A stretch of 64,000 nt of DNA from Trichosphaerium sp. ATCC 40318 (GCA_038496445.1 JALMLS010000065.1:310001-374000), one strand, 5' to 3'; shown: positions 10,775 through 24,796, numbered from the stretch's first letter. Made by a program: numbers and translations. Notes: generated from the sequence alone by a model not told the origin.

Positions 10775-13700
10775 TCAGTTTAGTAAGTAGTTTAATCCCA
10801 TGCGTTTTGTCTTCTTATACGTAGAAACTCGAGCAGGCTCTGGGAGAGATGAGCATCTCTTTCTCTTCTTTTTTAATTTTTTTTTTGAATTCCTTTTAAA
10901 CTCTTGTAAATGAGACATCCCTAAAGGCACGTGATAACTGTTATCTGATACATAACACATAAACTCGTTATTGGATTTTCCTTTTCGTTCATTAAATAGT
11001 GATTGAGTTCTGTATATCGCCATTAAAACCTTATAGTTGGACACTACAAAAAAGCGCAAGACATTAGTTCCAAAAACAAAAAAAAAAGCAAAAAAAAAAA
11101 ACCGACAGACTATTTCCGTTGTTGTGAGCCGGCATCCGAAGTTGATGTGGTGCACAGGGTTTTAATACAAGGATAGAAACAAATTTCCTCCGCGATATAG
11201 TACATGTACACGCCACGAAGTAACCACATAAAACAGCTGCAACAGTTTGAAGTAGGTGCTGCAGTTAACATACCTTTTTTCTTTTCCCGACGGTTCCAAA
11301 TAGATACGAGTGGTGCTCCTCGGATGCATTGCAGTAAGTCGCATTCAACAGACTCAGTCTTTGTATCGAACGTAGCCTATAAACCACACCAAATTTTTTA
11401 GAACTCTTTTTTTAACAATTTGATTACTCTATAACTCAAAAATATGTACTTACTTCATTTACTAGATGAACGTGGAGTAATTTTAAGTTTTGTACTTGAT
11501 CATCTGTTCTATATCGATTAACATCTACCCTGGATGGTTTATGTCGATGTGATACAAGATCTACTTGGTTGTCTTGCGACGACATTAGTCCCTGTAGTGA
11601 TTTGATGTATGCACTAAAAAAGGCAAGAAAAGGAGGAATTTTGCCCCTACTTATGAACCACTTTTACTTTGTGTGATCAAAGTGATACTATTAGAACATC
11701 ACACAAGTATAGATATACTCTAGAATATACTTCGCTTTTAAACACTTGCCGGTTCAAGAAAGTCCGAAGGTATGTTTTTTTTAAATACAATACTCTCACG
11801 TACATATTAATACAACTCAGTACGTATTACATAGTACTTTGTAGTGTTTTATTTAGTTCTGTATGCTACAAGATCAAGATACTAAAGAACATGTTAAAGA
11901 ACGCTATAGAATGCGTCAGTCTACTGTTGGGTTGATTCGAGTAAATGTACAGAATTTCTGATTAATTGTTGGGGTTTTACGCTATTGTCTTAAAATGCGA
12001 AAAAGCCCATCTACTAGGTATCACTTGCATGTACTTGGTACTGCAACGGACGAAAATAGCGAATAAGGTCGTTTATCAAAAATAAGTCAAGAAAATCGAA
12101 ACTTCGCTGTAGGAGCACTAAAGTGTTAGTAGGAATTTCGGACGTACGAAATAACCAAGTTTCTTTGTTGTTCAAGAATGGAAATTTGGCAGAATTCCTG
12201 AGAAACTAAATTCATCCGTGACGTTATACTACAGGTTTATATTTAGTTTATCACTTTATATACGCTCGTGGTACACACGTACGTATTATTTACCGTTTGC
12301 GTAGAGGACTTCAGCTACATTGTTGCTTGCTGATGACATTGTACCTCCAAATACGTTCAATGAGCCCCTGGTGCTCATCAATTACTAGCTCCGGCATATT
12401 CCGCGTTCAAGTAGGGAGTATTCGTATGTTTGTTACGCATCATCAAGAAAAAGTCGTTATGTGGTGATATACTATCCTGTAGCTACCATCTACGCATGCT
12501 ATACGTTCCCAAATATGTCTCCTATTGAAATTTCTCCTTTGTAGTCTCTAAGCTCCTCGTAACAACTGGTACTTCAGGAATTTGTGGCTTGCTAAATATG
12601 GAGTATGTTTTTTTTGCCTTACTGAATACAGCATCGCCGCTATTTGATAGACTATCTATTTCCAATACTTCTAACGAGCAGTACGTTAAACATGATGAGT
12701 TTGTGTAACACTCAGATGATATTTAAACCCGTTAAACTCTCCGGATGATTCCACTTGTTGTATGTATTGATATGGTGTATTGGTTTGCTATTTCAGCGAC
12801 ACTCCGTTGAATGTTTTGTGATTGTTAAGATTTGGACTGTAGGTCTTAGTACGTGCGTCCCTTGGAGATATCATTAGCAGAAACGTTAACAAACACATTG
12901 ATATAGTTTATAGCAACGGTTTACAAGCATCACAAAGTTAAACAGGTTTTTTCCAAACGGTGTAAGTAAAGTTACCTTGTTTCCACTTTAAACTACGTAG
13001 TAGCACTACGAAAACGTCATAGTAATTTATATTGGTGAACGTACGTTTCTTCGGAGCCACCTTTCGAAAAAAAAAAAAACCTCTAAGTGGAAGAGTTAGA
13101 GTATCAAGGCTATTTCGTAGACGCTATAACGTGCATGTTTGTAGCTTCGGAAATGGAATACAGTTTCTCTTGTGTACCACTTTTAGATTGCTACGCAGTA
13201 GGAGATTATTAGTAATACAATAACTACCTGCAGTTTAAAAGTGCGAACAATATCTAAAGTGATTGGTTTGGTTTATTTCCTTGGCGAGCTGAGTAGTTTC
13301 TATCTTCGTCCCAGCGCTACAGTCGTAGACCGATATACCCACTAACATTTTGATACTATTCGTAGGACTTAGGCAGCTGTGGAATGTATTGTGCCTTCGA
13401 TGAAAAAAAAATGAGAGAAAACGCAAAGTTTGACTTTTTTTCACGTGGTTAACGGTATGTAGGTTCTCAGTGACTTTTTAGAACACTGTAGTATGTAGGT
13501 GTGATTATTGTGAAAGTACACGAGTGCTCATTCGGTAGAGCAAGATATAGTAGGAGTCACGTACCTCGAGTTCGTGTTAGCTTCAAAACATTCAAATTTG
13601 GAATCTACTGCTCGAAGGTATCTTGCGCTTCCTATTCTTCCGTGCGTCTTGATGTAATCTAAACGAGAGATGTTAATCCTATTGCATTATTATTAAATTG

Positions 13701-14139
13701 GTGTCGAGGATAATAGTTTTTAGATTTCCAAATATCGAACCACATTAAGATAATGCTGAGTGAATTATTCACCAAAGACGTTGGGTACAATTCTATAGCG
13801 TTATAGTTGCTTGGTTGTTGAAGTAGTGAATCAATAATTTTTATCAAATACATCTGTGATTTTGTAAGATCTCGAACTGCATCCATTGGTACTTATACAC
13901 AACAATTTCTTTTTGTCTTTTTTCAAACTATCTGTTTGGTAGTGGTACTAACCTAAAGTTACTAATTGTTGTAGTCGTGTGGTACTTTCTTCAGTGTAGT
14001 GCACCAGATGCAAGCGCCAGGACAGATGTGTTCCTCTCCTCCCAATATCATCTTGCACTGTTATAGCTGGGACTGAAATAATTGTATTTTTGATGGTGTT
14101 CAGTCTTGTTTTTTTTAGGGATGGTTTGTGAACATACAT
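10775..14139 (-). CDS. Unidentified multi-exon gene
   Basis: I do not recognise the family. Protein-like frames with splice-compatible ends follow each other on the minus strand from an ATG at 14137-14139 to a stop at 10775. Readable pieces in order: MYVHKPSLKKTRLNTIKNT, RRGTHLSWRLHLVHYTEES, then PMDAVRDLTKSQMYLIKII across an intron, DYIKTHGRIGSARYLRAVDS, LVGISVYDCSAGTKIETTQL, NVFVNVSANDISKGRT spliced to VAEIANQYTISIHTTSGII, SLNVFGGTMSSASNNVAEVL, RMNLVSQEFCQISILEQQRN, AYIKSLQGLMSSQDNQVDLV, ATFDTKTESVECDLLQCIRG. The C-terminus has a basic stretch (KKLKKKRKRCSS) that looks like a nuclear localisation signal. Several exon joins could not be resolved, notably near 12500, where two frames compete. 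It may therefore be one long gene, two genes, or partly decayed. No signal peptide or membrane helix is obvious. Confidence 0.5.
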
Positions 14140-14452
14140 AACCCTTGTGCAAGCTATCTATTAGTGTGTGATTATGGAGTACTGTACGTGAGCACAAGAG
14201 CAGAAAGTCACGTGCTATACATCGGGAGTGGCCGTTAAAAAGTAGGTTTAATGTCAAATTGAAATAGCATTATTTCACCTCAGGTCAAATCCAGAACTAA
14301 CTTATAAGGCGCTATGATAGTATGAAATGATCACCACCAAACTATTTGAGGTCTTAACTTTTTTTTAAAGTCACAAAATTGAGAAAGGCGCGAATTGATG
14401 AAAATTATTTTATTTTGTTCTTTCCATGAATAAACAATAAGATCTAGCGAGC

Positions 14453-16457
14453 TTATACCGAGTTGTAAGTTTTTTTTCTTTGTTTGAGAACAACAAAGAT
14501 GAAGAATACAAGGAAAATAGCAAATACCATTGCCAAGACTATGAATGCAATCCAGCCTTAAGACAAAAATTAACGAAGGGAACGAAAAACTAAGTTGAGG
14601 AAAAAAGGTACCAGCTGTCAAACTGTTGCGTTCTTCACAATCTATGCTTTCCCACTCATACATAAATTCAAGTTCAGGTACCTCAGGCTCCGTATTCTCA
14701 TTTGTAATACCAATAATACCAATAAGTTTACGTGGACCGGCATTACCTATTGAGAAAAAAATAAGAAAACACAAACAAACAAGAAAAAGTAAAAAAAGTC
14801 ATTAAAACAAACCTGCTTGATCACACCCGTTTCCATCTCCATGATCCACAGTAGCATGTATGACAATAGAACGGCCAATGATAGAAGTAACAGAAAAAAG
14901 TTCTTCACGTGTTGAGTTGTATTGATACCATAATTGACCTTCGTACATCTTCTCAATGTTACCCTAGATGAACTGTTAGCTTGAATGAATTTACATCAAT
15001 TCCGTACTAGATCTCCTTGGTGTCTATCAGGCTTAGGTGGTAATTTATGGATCTTATTTGTTGGGTTCCAGTGCGATCCAGCTGAGGTAGCATCTGGTTT
15101 AGACATATCACCAAACTGGAAGAGAAACATTAACAAAACCCCAAAAACCCAGCGAAAGATTTCACTCACCTGGTGAATATGAATACCATGAGCCTCTTCA
15201 GGTAGCCCGTTGACACGTGCTACAATAGTAATAACTTGATCTCCAACAGAATTTTCCACCTACATTACAAAGTCAGTGAAAAAACAAGAACGCTGTTTTG
15301 AGAAAAGCTAAGAAAGGTTAACTTCACGTACTTGGTTGAACCAAAGTGTGCCATTACAAGAGGGACAGTTTGATGTTCCTGTTAATGATACAGTAGCCAT
15401 GCGTAGAGTTATATCATCTTAGATAAAAGTTATAAACTGGTTCGTTAATTGAACGTCAAACTGCAAAATCCCAAAAAAGGGGTACTAAAAAATCATGTTT
15501 GACGTACTTTGTTGCGCGACGTTAGTCACCTCATTTCGTACTCCTAGAACGCATACAGCAAGTGGTGTCTCGTAACCAGAATCACTAGAACAATCTGTTT
15601 GATTATTCCAAATGACCAATCCACGACCAGCAACAGAGTTGCTTCCAACAAGCTAACAAATTTGTCAAAAAAAAAAACCCCAAAAAAGCCTAAAAGCAAT
15701 CAGGTCCTACATACCTTCATTAGACTATCATTAATTACAAGTACATCTACCCCAGGAAACATGACATTTCCCTAGTTTTTTTTGTTAGTAAAAATCACGT
15801 GATCTTTTGTCTTTTTTTCTGTTTGAAGGTCACAGAACAATTTCTCAAACGAGAATTTATTGATCAATAAATCAAAACAAAAAAAAACCGTACTAGTTCT
15901 CCAGCGTGTCTGTCTGTGTCTGGAGGACATCCAAAGTTTGCTGTACCGTCTCCCTGGAATACACCACCTTGTTATCAGTTAGATTACGTTAATATCAAGC
16001 GCTTTGAAAGCGTACCAAATGCGGCTTGTACAGATTCGTCTATTCGTGTCAAATCGCCAAGCTAATATTATTTTAATGTTTTGGCATATGTGTATTCGAC
16101 GATACACCGTATGTCAGGGCGTATGAACGATTTTATGTAAAAAATGTGGTGTGATACGACATGTACCTCTTGAATAGTTATTGCGTAGTCTCCTGCTGGT
16201 ACTGATACGTTTTTGAAGAGTACATGTACAGTATCCTGAAATGTTGTTACACAATTCAAAAGACAATAAATAGGCGTACAGTTGCTTCTTTTCTTATCAT
16301 TATCTCACCGCTAACATCTAAACCACCATAACCTACTAAAGAGCAATGCAATATCTCTATTGATGCAAATGTCACTCAAAATGTCTTATAAATATGTTAT
16401 ACCTGATGTATATACGACAGAGAATACAATACAACAAAGTAACAGAGCTGCTCTCAT
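14453..16457 (-). CDS. Extracellular membrane-anchored tandem Cu/Zn superoxide dismutase
   Basis: Secreted enzyme that converts superoxide to peroxide outside the cell or in phagosomes. The ATG is at 16455-16457; the signal peptide is MRAALLLCCIVFSVVYTSG. Two SOD domains follow across short introns. The second has the full ligand set: GIHIHQFGD (two His), AGSHWNP (bridging His), DRHQGDLGNI (His and Asp) and IVIHATVDHGDG (His). The first is degenerate: the HIH position reads AITIQE and the VIHA position reads VIWN, although DRHAGELGN is kept. A Glu-rich spacer (PEVPELEFMYEWES) leads to a transmembrane helix (WIAFIVLAMVFAIFLVFFIF) and a short basic tail ending at TAA 14453-14455. The layout resembles the tandem SodC proteins of social amoebae. 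That comparison rests on memory of the family; the metal ligands are seen directly. Confidence 0.88.
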
Positions 16458-16547
16458 CTTGACGTAAAAATGACTAAAATGGGCTGAAACTTTTTTTTTA
16501 GACGCAAAACGCCTAAACTTATCTCTAGTCACTAACCCATTGTGGTT

Positions 16548-19500
16548 ATGGCCAATTTCGATAGTACATTCTCTCCTAGTAGACAAGAGGCTGTTGCTTT
16601 GTGGTCTGATTCTAAAACATTCGTCTGGAACTCAAAAACACAAGGACAACTATCTAAGAATGATCCTAATGTAACACATATCGATTTATTGTACAAACGG
16701 GTTGGTGAAGATGGCATTTTGCTCCTTTGTCAGTGTTTACGCAGTAATACAGTGGTGACACAGATAAACATTGGGTATGCAGCCAGTTTAGCGCCACGCG
16801 TTGTTGTTCGCTTGACATCTGTAATATCTGCAAATCAGTACGCGAGTCGCCTGGAATGGGCGTATTTGTAGTTAATACTAACAGCAATTAGCAATTTGAC
16901 TAGATTATTAATGGCTGGGTGCGCTATTGGTCCTACAGGCGCGAAAGCTGTCTCAGAGTGGCTTGGTTCATCGCGGTGTATTCAATTGCTCCTTCTAGAT
17001 GGTAATTGCAACTACACAACGGAGTTTTTTTTTAATTGCAATTTCGCATTAACCCCGCTAGTTAATTAGTAAACACGATTTGACGCTCGTTTTAGGTAAT
17101 TCTATTGGTGATGAAGGCTGTGGTTACCTAGCAGAAGCCCTCATTAAAAATTACACTCTAGCTAACCTAAGTATCGCTGATAATGAGATTGGATATGAGG
17201 TACGTGTTGTACAGTATTTTTATTGCTACTACAAAGGCAAGAGAACTGCCAAATAAGTCTTTGAAGCATGCTCATTTTAGGTTTCGCGAAAAAAAAACTA
17301 TCGTTTGAGCAGTCACTTATTATCAACAATTAGGGTGCAAAAGCTCTCGCATCGTGCTTTAAAGCAAATGAGTCTCTGAAAGTGATAGATTTGGGTAAAA
17401 ATAAAGTGACACGTGCAGGTTAGTTGAACAAATTTTAAGACACGTGTTTTTTGCGGGTTTCTTGTCTAAAGAGTTGAAAGGGCTTACCTGTGATTAGGTG
17501 TTCAGGCTATAGCAGAAGGTATAAAAGAGAATATGAAATTGGAGGCTATACTAGTTGATAAGCAGAAAGACTCGACTATTCACCAGATTGTAAAACAAAT
17601 GCTTCAGAATAACTTGGATTATCACAGTGTATGCGAGTCTCCTCGCTTTTATAGCCTCTTATACTTGTGACTAACGTGTATGTGTATAGTTGTTAAAAGG
17701 TAATGCGAAGACGAAGAAGAAGTATCCTTTGGAGTATGTCCTTGACACAGCGTGTTATTTCAATCAAAGAGCACTTATTGATCATATTATGAAGCGCAGT
17801 GGAAAAACCCCGCAGGTATATTACCTTTTCGTTAACTACTGTTACTTTTCCTCTCGCCATAGGAATACGCTTACGTTATATTCTAATGTAATGGAATTTT
17901 AACGAGCGGACGAGAATCTGAACCATTTTGAAATGTCGTTTTCTTTTTTTTTTATGTTTTTGCTTGCTGTGATTGACACAACCTCTTTATTAATTGTTTG
18001 TGTTTGTTAGGAGTTAATAAGCCTTGCTATACAAAGTGATTTTATCTATGCTACATCTCACTTGCTTATTGGAGACTTTGATCCTGATGAACCTATCACA
18101 CTTACTATTGCAACAAATAATATCAAAGTAGCGAGATTATTACGTGCTTGTGGTGTCCGAGTGCCACCCAGAGTACGGAGTATTGTTTTATTATAATAAC
18201 AATGTCTTGTACTTACTTTGGCGTAGTTACTGCAGAGTATTCCACCTAAGCATTCAAAGCTAATTGATGTTTTTAAAGTAAGCTAGATTTTTAACATTAT
18301 TTGGTTACAAAGAAAATCTTTGCCAACGGTGCTTGTTTTGACATAATTTTAGGCAGATATGAGGACTATTGAACTTGTAAAGATGAGAATCAGACCAGAA
18401 TTTATAACAAAGAGAATCAGTAAACATGCGTACGATATTTTATGTTTGTGATACAAGTACACTAAGTACAATCTAGAAATACAGTTGAGTGGTTGGACTT
18501 ATCAAATAATCATTTAACGAGTATTCCTTCCGATATATCAGTTCTTACAAGCGCATACTGCATTATATTAGCTCAAAACTTGCTAAAGACTATACCATAT
18601 GAGTTTACTGAACTTCATAATCTTCAAATACTTAATCTGTCAGATAACAGATTGAATACTATTGAGCCACATATTTTGACATTACATAATATTACTGATC
18701 TTGATATGTCATCTAATAGAATTCAAGATATACCAAACTTGGATAGACTTATCAATTTGAAACGTCTAGTGCTTTCAGGAAACGAGATTTCTTATATTCC
18801 TAATACTATCTCAAATTTGGTTCATCTTCGTGTTTTGGACGTGTCCAATAATAGATTGAAGTCTATTTTACCGGAGTTGTCTTTGATGAATTTGGTTGAT
18901 ATATACCTAAGTGGTAACCCTATGACATTGTGCCCAAGTGATATTGTAAAGAAAGGTAGGAGATCTAATTTCACTGTTACTTTGTTAAACAATATTTTTA
19001 CCGAGGACCTTTCTTTTGTTGGTACTCATCGCTAATAATGAATAGGTGCTTCTCGTATCATTCAATATATAAACGATATACAAGTACCAGACCATAAATG
19101 GTCGTCATTAAAATTACTTGTTGTTGGCATGGAAAACGTTGGTATGAAGTGCTTTTTTCTTCAGAAGTTGTTTTCTAATCTTACCTGTCTAAGGTAAGAC
19201 GCACTTAATTAGGCGCTTGAAACATAAAGATTACCCTCGAAATGTATCTACTGATGGTATAGATATTGAACCGCTCACAATGGCTAAAGTACAATTCACA
19301 GTTTGGGATTTCGGTGGTCAGGAGGTGCGCTAAGCTATCTCTTATTGTTTAGTTTTTTTTTTGCTAACATGTTTTTTGTTTAGATTTTCTATCCTACACA
19401 TCAATTCTTTATGAGCAGTCGTTCAGTTTATCTATTAGTATTTGATCTACGAAAGGGTATGAAACGTTTTGATTATTGGCTAAATAAGATCAAACTCGCA

Positions 19501-22500
19501 AGTGGATTCACTTCGAGTGCTGTACGTACTTTTTTCTTTTTTTCGTGCTTTTTTATGTAACTTAACTTCTTGCCTAGGTTATCATTGTCGGAACACATGC
19601 AGATGTTGTTGGAGAAGATATTGTTGAAAAGGCAACTGAACAAATAGAAAATGATTACATGCAAAATGAATGGTGCGTTCGAATGTTTACTTTGAAGGAG
19701 ACACGTAAATTAATAAGTCACTTCGATTTTCTGGCTGGCCTCATCCTTTATTGTACTACTCAATTGCCTAACTCTTTGATAATAGGGGTTCTTATGTACA
19801 AGCATATACATTTGTTAGCTGTACTACAGGTGTTGGTTTTAAAGAGCTTGAGCGTATTCTTGTTGATGTTGGTTCTCTTACAAAGATGATTACTGATACC
19901 ATCCCTGTGACTTATGAAAAACTTAATAATGAGCTTCAAGGCATTACTGACCAATACTTATCTTGGGAGGTATGTAATATCGGTCTATTACTTTCATTGG
20001 GTATAAACCAAGAACAGACTGAATAAAACCAGGCATGAGATTATTTTAACATTGTTACAGGAGTATGCCTTACTCGCATCTGATTGTGGTATCTTACGTA
20101 AGAACTTACCTAGTACCACTCAGTTTTTACATGATGCTGGGTCTATAATATATTATAACGAACCAGGTAACTACACCTCATGTATGTTGAAACAATCTAA
20201 CTTTGTTTTTCTTTTAGAACTAAAGGATATTGTTATCACTAATCCACAAAAACTTGCTGATATTATGGCTTCACTTATATCATTTAAAACAAACTGGCGT
20301 GATGGTAGAATAACATTATCGTCTTTTAGACTTGTCTGGGCTGTAAGGATTTTTTGTTTTACTATTTATTGCCATGTACTGATGTGTTTTGGCACGTGTT
20401 TAGGATATTCCAGAAGAAGCACATGAAAAATTAAGAAAACTTTTGGAAAAATTTGAGATTTTACTTCCACCTACTTTCCGAGTACGTTATTTTATTGTCT
20501 CTTCCTGTACATCCTTTAAGCAAGTTTGTAGAATGGAGAATCTGAGTATATTATTCCAAGTATGTTACCAAATAGAGCTCCTAAAAAGTACTTGATGAGT
20601 CAAGGTCATGTACGTGAATAATTACTTTACCTTTTGAACGTTTCTCATAACTTACTTGTTCTTGTAGTTCTTTAGTATTGCTACTCCAAACTTTATACTT
20701 GAAAGAGTATATAACTTCAAGTTCATGCCACTCGGATTCTTCTCAAGGGTTCTTTCAAGACTAGCTCATATTCCGGGTACGTGCAAATACTGTGTTAGTC
20801 AAACTGTACTTACTGTTTCTTCCTTTAAAGAGATACGGTGCCATGATATATGGTCAAATGGTACTCTAGTATCACTTCACAGCAACACATATCAAGGTCT
20901 CGTTGAGTACAATGAGGAAAAATTTGAACTCGTTGTACTTGTTGAAGTAAAATCAAGCGCTTCAAAACCTTTGAGAGGTTCTATTAAAGTCGGTATGTAG
21001 TATCCTTTTCACGTGTATTCTTATGCCTTTTTTAGGACATGATAGACTCTTTACTAAGCTTGTACAATGCATTGAGAGATTGCTTAATGGTTTTTATGCC
21101 AAGTATGAGGATAATGTTACTAGGCGTGTTAGATGGAATGATGTAACACGTCGTCAGCGTCATGAGGTTCCATATAAAGAAGTTGTAGCACGTTTCATTG
21201 AAGGCCATGTACATATTACAAAAGGGAAGTCTAGAGTGGCTATATATGCTATAGCTCCTGATATTTCACTTAAACATATTCCTATGGTAACTGGTGTCAA
21301 GATTCAAGAAAAAATTGGTGCGTTGTTGCTTGTTTTTCTTTTCAAGGTGTCGCTATGTTGTATTGACTGCTTCTTTTTGTGTAGGCACAGGAAGATTTTG
21401 TACAGTTTATAAAGGTTCAGCTGAAGGATTAGCTGCTGTTGCTATTAAGGAGATATGTTTCAGTGAAAATGATAATGATTTGACCGTTGAGATATTCAAG
21501 CAGTTTCAGCAAGAAGCTCTTGTTACAAGGTTCCTGTTTTTTGAAGCCAATCTCTAAGTGTTACTCTCTATGCTCATTGTTATGTGTAGTGAACTGAATC
21601 ACCCTACGCTTGTTAGGTTGTATGGTATTACTCAGCATCCTCGGTTAGCTTTAGTTATGGAGTATATGAAATATCGAACACTCGAGACATTGTTGTTCAA
21701 TCGTAAACTAAGAGACGAAGAAATTTCTTGGAAACTTCGTTATAAGATTGCTTATGATGTATCAAGGTAATTTATTTCTTACTTACATTGTAAAGTATTC
21801 CATTACATTGTTGACAATTATACTAGGGCATTGAACTACTTGCATAGTAGGAAGCCGTCCATTCTACATCGCAATCTTCGAGCTTCTAATATCTTCGTAT
21901 GTTTTTCGTTTTTATTATGTTGTTTAATGGTTCTCCGTAGCTTGTCTCTATGAATGGTTCTAGTGAGAATGTGATTGCAAAGGTACTATTATTGATAAGT
22001 TTAAGTTGATTAGTACTAAATAGCTTGTACAGGTCTCAGATTTCGGACTAGCACAACATGTTAATACGAGCATGGAACAACGCTTATTAAATTATGAGTT
22101 TTATGCTCCTGAAGTATTAAAGGATGGAAAGTACTCCACTAGGAGTGATTTATATAGTTTAGGAATGGTTCTTTGGCAGCTAGGTAGTGTTATACTTTTA
22201 CTAGTTGTTGCTTATGTTTTTCTTTAGCTACAAGACTTCATCCTTTCGGTAAAACAAAGTATCATACTTACGAGACAAAGAGCCTCAGTAAGGTAGGTTC
22301 TAGCTGGCTCTAATTACTTTAATTTCCTTGATTCTGTATTAAATAGTATAATAGGAAGAACTTCGAGATAAAAAACGTTGTAAAGAATTAGCAGCTCAAG
22401 GGTACGAGTTTGTGAAGAAATTAGTTTTTGAGTGCCATAAAAACAGCGAAAATACCATAGTTGAGCCACTTCATTATATGTTCTCAAAATACTATCCTTT

Positions 22501-24415
22501 TTGCGTGGACAACGTAGAGGTATTGCTTGTAAGCACAACGGTTTAGGGATCTATGGATTAACAACTTGTTGCCTTTCAATCAATCGCCGTATTCAGCTTT
22601 TTTTTTTTATTTTATTCTTCTTATATTATCTTTAAATTGGTCGCTAGTCTTACTGACAACAATTCTTTAGGTGGAGCATAACTTTTAGCCAAAAAGCTGC
22701 CCGTAAAAAGCAAGTTAGCCACGAGCTTATTATCGCTAATGTCATCGAAAAACAACTTCGTCCTTACATCCCAACAAACACTCCACCTAATTTCAAAGAC
22801 CTCATTGGTGCGTCACACTCGTTCCGCAATTCTCTTCCTTGCTCTTGTTTTTGTATGCTAGGCATTCCTGTTTTTTTCTTGCACTTTAAGCTCATTTCAA
22901 CCAGAGAGGTGTTGGCATGACGATCCAATGGAGCGACCATCTAGTAAAGAAGTGATGGTTACTATTCGTAGATTCGCTGGATTCAGACAAGATATATCAC
23001 ATGATAAACACATCCAAGCTCCAGATACCGGTAATTAAGTCTTTTCGTACCAAATGGTTTATGGATTTTATTTTTCCAGGGTTTAAAAAGATTGGTGTTA
23101 ATTGGAAGTTATTTTGTCAAGAACTTGAGCCAGCTTTTGCTGAGGCTGTTCAAGCTATGACTAAAATAGGAGGTAACGTTTGGGTTGGATGTCGTGATGG
23201 TATGGTTCATGTATTCAATGCTGTGGTGAGTGATTACTCTTTGGTTTTTATTGACTGATTTTTTTCTCTTAGCATAAACGCAAGTTGTTCGATTTTCAGG
23301 CTAGTGAACAGTCTTTGTATGCTATTGTAAAAGCGGGTAAATATGTGTGGACAGGCGGAGAGGATTGTGTTATTCGCATTTGGCCTGAGAAGGTAATATT
23401 TTAACGAAACTTGAATTGAGCTAACGTGACAATAGGGTGGAAAATTAGGAAAAGAGAAAAGAGTTTTGAAAGGACATCATGCCATGATTCGCTCCATTAT
23501 TGTTGTTGAAGATGATGGTACTATAAATATAGTAGAATATTTTTAAGGCTTGTTTTCTTACTATGAGTCTTTTTTGTAGGTAATAAACACCACACAGTAT
23601 GGAGTGGTGACGCAAACTGCCAGATTATTGTCTGGAAAGATTTCTTAGCTATGCAAGTTATTCAACTCAAACAACCCATCAATCAAATGTGTAAAGTTGG
23701 TAGTAACATATGGGTTGGTACTTTCAAGGATATTATTGTACTAGATAGCGCTGTACGTTCTGAATATCAAGATAACACCACAAGTTGCTTTTTTTTTTTA
23801 AGTACTGTAGCTTATGTAATTTTAGCGTATGGAGCTGCTAAAGCAGTGGAAAGCGCATAGTGGTATTATAAATACAGTTGTTCAAGTTAAGGGTAATGTA
23901 TGGACGTGCTCAGATGAGGGTATTTGTATCTGGGACTCTAAGGTACGACTTTCTTTCTTTTTTTTTCTTTTTTTTTTGGTTGTTTTCTTTTGTTTTTGGG
24001 TATTAATGTTAACATGTTGTAGTCATTGTGTAAAGTTAAAGTTTTGCATACTGGTGGTCAAACAGGAAATGCACGTATTTTTGCTTTACTTCCTGTACTT
24101 GTTAAAGGCCAAACACATGTTTGGTGTTCGTCTTTTGATAACTCATTGCTTATATTCAACGCTGAAGACTTTAATTTATTACATAAGATCCAAGGCTTAA
24201 AGGCATGTCAACTTAACATCTTTGAGCTTAAATACCCTCTGAAAAAATACAAACTACTTGAAAAAACGTTTTGTTAATCACTGAGAGGTATCAACACTTG
24301 TTACTAATTTAATGTTTAGTCGTACTTGAGAACATTAATATGGGCAGGACACGAAGAAGTATTTTCTGGATCATCTACTGGTGATTGCCGTGTAGCATGC
24401 TGGTCTTATTATTAA
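16548..24415 (+). CDS. ROCO protein (LRRK2-like): LRR - Roc - COR - kinase - WD40
   Basis: Very large multi-exon signalling protein. The start is MANFDSTFSPSRQEA (16548). N-terminal ribonuclease-inhibitor-type LRRs (GDEGCGYLAEALIKNYTLAN, GAKALASCFKANESLKVIDL) and a helical stretch lead to a second LRR array at 18493-19035 (WLDLSNNHLTSIPSDIS). The Roc GTPase shows GMENVGKTH (P-loop, split by an intron), VWDFGGQE and GTHAD. COR follows (about 19790-21300). The kinase begins GTGRFCTVYKG, has VAIKEI and VSDFGLAQ, and YAPEVL. Its catalytic loop reads HRNLRASN, with Asn (codon 21873-21875) where HRD kinases have the catalytic Asp. The kinase C-lobe ends near SSKEVMVTIRRF, and WD40-like blades follow (NVWVGCRDGMVHVFNA, KYVWTGGEDCVIRIWPE, NVWTCSDEGICIWDSK). 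The stop is TAA 24413-24415. Intron donors are often GTACGT. Confidence 0.92.
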
Positions 24416-24796
24416 GCATTAATTAATAATGCCAAAGGTCTTGTAGCCTTTTTGTACAGAATAAGAAAAAAAATAGCGATGGCTTAAATCCAACTTTAAG
24501 TTACTCTTATGTTCTTTTTGCTTGCTTTGGCTACGCGTCACCTATTATGAATTGTTGTTCTACGCGCTTTTCTATTTTATTGTGTACTTCCAATACCCGA
24601 ACATTTGCCGGTTTTCCTGTAGATTTAAGGAGTGGGCTAAAAAATTGTCCGACTTCTTTGAATAGCCTTCCAACAAGCACAGATAACATTGTCTCACTTT
24701 TAGCTCCAGCGGAAAAGCCTGTCCGCGGAACATTTCAGCTGGTTTTTGTTTACCGTTTCCGAGGAATCAATTTTTTACCGTCTGCCTTCAGTAGCA
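24416..24796. other. Intergenic, no gene seen
   Basis: Between the ROCO gene and PITP, same strand. An open frame at 24547-24813 has no family features and overlaps the PITP start in another frame, so I treat it as chance. The PITP promoter should be here. Confidence 0.5.

Noticed and set aside
10642-10824. Open frame rich in Phe
   Set aside because: It is translated poly(T) between convergent genes, with no family features.
13510-13580. tRNA-like stretch (TGCTCATTCGGTAGAGCA and a later GAGTTCG)
   Set aside because: Only the D-arm pairs; no matching anticodon or T stem, and it overlaps an intron and exon of the minus-strand gene.
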